Part shown: one piece after another, positions 63,265 to 64,000 of the stretch
How the letters are laid out: every line of letters begins with the position of its first letter
How positions within the stretch are numbered: position 1 is the stretch's first letter
Origin: Campylobacter concisus
GTDB lineage: Bacteria; Campylobacterota; Campylobacteria; Campylobacterales; Campylobacteraceae
NCBI RefSeq assembly: GCF_003048905.1
Contig: NZ_PIRO01000001.1
Span: 868,001-932,000 of the forward strand
Length of the DNA: 64,000 nucleotides
Reading direction: 5' to 3'
Notes under the pieces: model-generated
What the model was told of the DNA's origin: nothing
The model's input: only the letters and a program-made list of their open reading frames with translations
The model's database searches: none
Position numbers and translations under genes: made by a program

Positions 63265-64000
63265 TTAATAAAGCATCTTCTTTGGTAAATTTATCGTTGG
63301 TATGATATCCATAAGCTCTAAAAGCTCTCCTCCATTTGGTGTTACTTCAAAGCCAAAATACGAATCTCTTCTACCATCAAAATTAAGCGTACTAACGCCA
63401 ACGCTACTAAAATTTGAAGCTTTTAATATCTTATACCAGCCCCATTCTCCATCAAAGCTTAGTTCTTTTCTCTCACTTCCAGTACTTGAAACTGCGTTGA
63501 ATTTAAACTGTGTTGATATATCAAAATTTTTGCTTGAAACTATCAAATTTGAGGCAATTGTATGATCGTAAGTCAAAGAGTTATTAGAATAGCTAATATT
63601 TATATGGCTAAAATTTGCCGATAAGTCGACAGCTTTTAAATTATAATTTAATTTTAGCTCATCATTTGAATCAAGCATTAAATTTGAAATTCTGTCTATA
63701 TAGGCAATATTTTTAAGGAAATCCCTACTAAATCTTAGCTCTTTTACGTATTTTGGTCTTATTTTGTAACCATCAGCGGTTTTACTTAAGATTTGTTTTA
63801 GATATCTATCATAAAAGCTATTCCAAGTTCCATTTTTGCCAAAGAATCTTTTAAATTCTTCTATACTGACAGCCTTTGGAGATTGTTCGTTAAATGGATA
63901 AAATGGCTTGATAAGACTTTCAAAATCATCAAAAACATCATCTCTATATGCTGTTGATAAAAGCGCTGAAGCGCCATTTTCTACTTGTTTCCACGCAAGT
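63265..64000 (-). CDS. tssM: T6SS membrane-complex protein TssM, C-terminal part
   Basis: The frame is open to the window edge (245 codons visible, N-terminus outside). ALLSTAYRDDVFDDFESL, YPFNEQSPKAVSIEEFKRFFGKNGTWNSFYDRYL and the terminal beta domain (ELSFDGEWGWYKILKASNF, YFGFEVTPNGGELLELMD) match the C-terminal domain of IcmF/TssM. TssM spans the inner membrane and links to TssJ. It gives the upstream end of the T6SS genes seen here. Confidence 0.85.
   Translation of the reverse strand, partial: LAWKQVENGASALLSTAYRDDVFDDFESLIKPFYPFNEQSPKAVSIEEFKRFFGKNGTWNSFYDRYLKQILSKTADGYKIRPKYVKELRFSRDFLKNIAYIDRISNLMLDSNDELKLNYNLKAVDLSANFSHINISYSNNSLTYDHTIASNLIVSSKNFDISTQFKFNAVSSTGSERKELSFDGEWGWYKILKASNFSSVGVSTLNFDGRRDSYFGFEVTPNGGELLELMDIIPTINLPKKMLY

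Overview
The window comes from a low-GC epsilonproteobacterium, almost certainly a Campylobacter and most plausibly of the C. concisus group. This is inferred from gene content: an arylsulfate sulfotransferase beside a DsbA/DsbI pair, rpmI-rplT without infC, legionaminic acid genes of the Campylobacter type, and a type VI secretion (T6SS) cluster. No rRNA, tRNA, insertion sequence or CRISPR array was seen.

Positions 1-25.6 kb hold one long minus-strand surface-glycan locus, read from a promoter near 25.65 kb. It starts with GDP-mannose and GDP-6-deoxyhexose synthesis (manC, gmd, fcl) and an ABC flippase. Legionaminic acid synthesis follows (legB, legC, legI, legG, ptmE-like, legF), interrupted by an AT-rich trio (PHP, ATP-grasp, NAD-epimerase). 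A sugar N-formyltransferase and a PIG-L deacetylase are also present; no legH acetyltransferase is. The far end (0-10 kb) is very AT-rich and holds glycosyltransferases, methyltransferases, an aminotransferase, a cupin protein and one decayed methyltransferase gene.

Positions 25.7-43.8 kb are mostly core genes: metF-metE, a C69 dipeptidase, rpmI-rplT, dapF, coaE, purM, thiD, a two-component system, dsbI-dsbA and astA. A short secreted-type protein lies just downstream of the two-component genes. It resembles only the N-terminal 'retention module' of the two giant repeat proteins found further on.

Positions 44-57.5 kb carry two giant RTX/beta-helix repeat proteins in the same orientation. They share a 591-bp perfect direct repeat covering promoter and N-terminus. 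Between them, on the plus strand, is a CpG-rich TonB receptor and FecBCD-type ABC uptake cassette with a good Fur box. All three retention-module genes carry the same perfect inverted repeat (TTGTAC-N4-GTACAA) directly abutting the -35 of a 17-bp-spaced promoter. This looks like a small, apparently undescribed regulon.

Positions 57.6-64 kb are part of a T6SS operon: the tssM 3' end, an FHA protein, hcp, two tandem paralogous exported ankyrin-like proteins (candidate immunity proteins), and vgrG with an unusual N-terminal extension of about 155 residues.
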